Source of the DNA: Paratractidigestivibacter sp963591565
GTDB taxonomy: Bacteria; Actinomycetota; Coriobacteriia; Coriobacteriales; Atopobiaceae
Reading direction: 5' to 3'
Length of the DNA: 14,609 nt
NCBI GenBank assembly: GCA_963591565.1
Contig: CAVAUD010000052.1
Span: 1 to 14,609, forward strand
In this document: one piece after another, positions 14,565-14,609 of the stretch
Layout of the letters: the number at the start of each line of letters is the position of its first letter
Position numbering within the stretch: position 1 is the stretch's first letter
The notes under the pieces: generated by a model
The model's database searches: none
Seen by the model: only the letters and a program-made list of their open reading frames with translations
Told to the model about the DNA's origin: nothing
Position numbers and translations under genes: made by a program

Positions 14565-14609
14565 AGAAAACCTCCCGTTCTGCCACCCTCGCAGCCCGGG
14601 AGGTTTTCT
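14565..14609. terminator. Perfect palindrome at the window edge, probable bidirectional terminator
   Basis: AGAAAACCTCCCG (14565-14577) is perfectly complementary to 14597-14609. CTGC/GCAG adds a short inner stem. Both strands leave the stem on TTTTCT. It lies 126 bases after the activase stop and is the likely end of that transcript. The window ends exactly at its right arm, so further T's may follow. Confidence 0.65.

Noticed and set aside
1..14609. tRNA or rRNA genes, insertion sequences, CRISPR arrays
   Set aside because: No cloverleaf-like sequence, rRNA segment, transposase frame or repeat-spacer array was seen on reading through.

Overview
The window is very GC-rich and has long antisense shadow frames. 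Its real genes read like those of a Gram-positive anaerobic actinobacterium, most likely a gut Coriobacteriia member (Collinsella/Olsenella-like). The pointers are a Tat-exported surface protein with a sortase-type C-terminus, a fused double BcrAD/BadFG-type activase as found in strict anaerobes, and strong Shine-Dalgarno sites. The taxon is inferred from overall character, not from a marker gene.

Layout. (1) 1-55 is the end of an unidentified plus-strand gene, followed by a terminator and a 137-bp inverted-repeat element (108-244). (2) 336-773 is a GNAT acetyltransferase. (3) A minus-strand pair follows: a YbaK/PrdX-type prolyl-tRNA editing protein (1732-2265) upstream of a short-chain dehydrogenase (807-1649). 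(4) Diverging from it is a 761-aa aconitase-superfamily hydratase (2458-4743), ended by a bidirectional terminator. (5) A 1,527-aa Tat-secreted, probably wall-anchored surface protein lies on the minus strand (4897-9480). (6) A 513-bp intergenic region contains a second inverted-repeat element (9658-9800). (7) A plus-strand pair closes the window: a 72-aa DUF1858-like protein (9994-10212) and a 1,388-aa activase/dehydratase-like giant (10272-14438), followed by tandem palindromes at the window end.

How the genes relate. The small DUF1858-like protein and the giant activase look like one transcription unit. The giant carries two ASKHA ATPase/Fe-S activator halves and a cysteine-rich C-terminal half in a single chain. 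The editing protein and the dehydrogenase are co-directional and may be co-transcribed. The remaining genes show no obvious shared pathway.

The most unusual signal is the pair of intergenic elements at 108-244 and 9658-9800. They lie in opposite orientations with no gap between corresponding marks. The TCGA-to-TCGA span is exactly 127 nt in both, a 16-nt core is identical and sits at the same offset, and the terminal arms differ by paired compensatory changes. This points to a dispersed, structure-conserved element, either a non-coding RNA/leader or a MITE-like palindrome, that is not explained by the genes.
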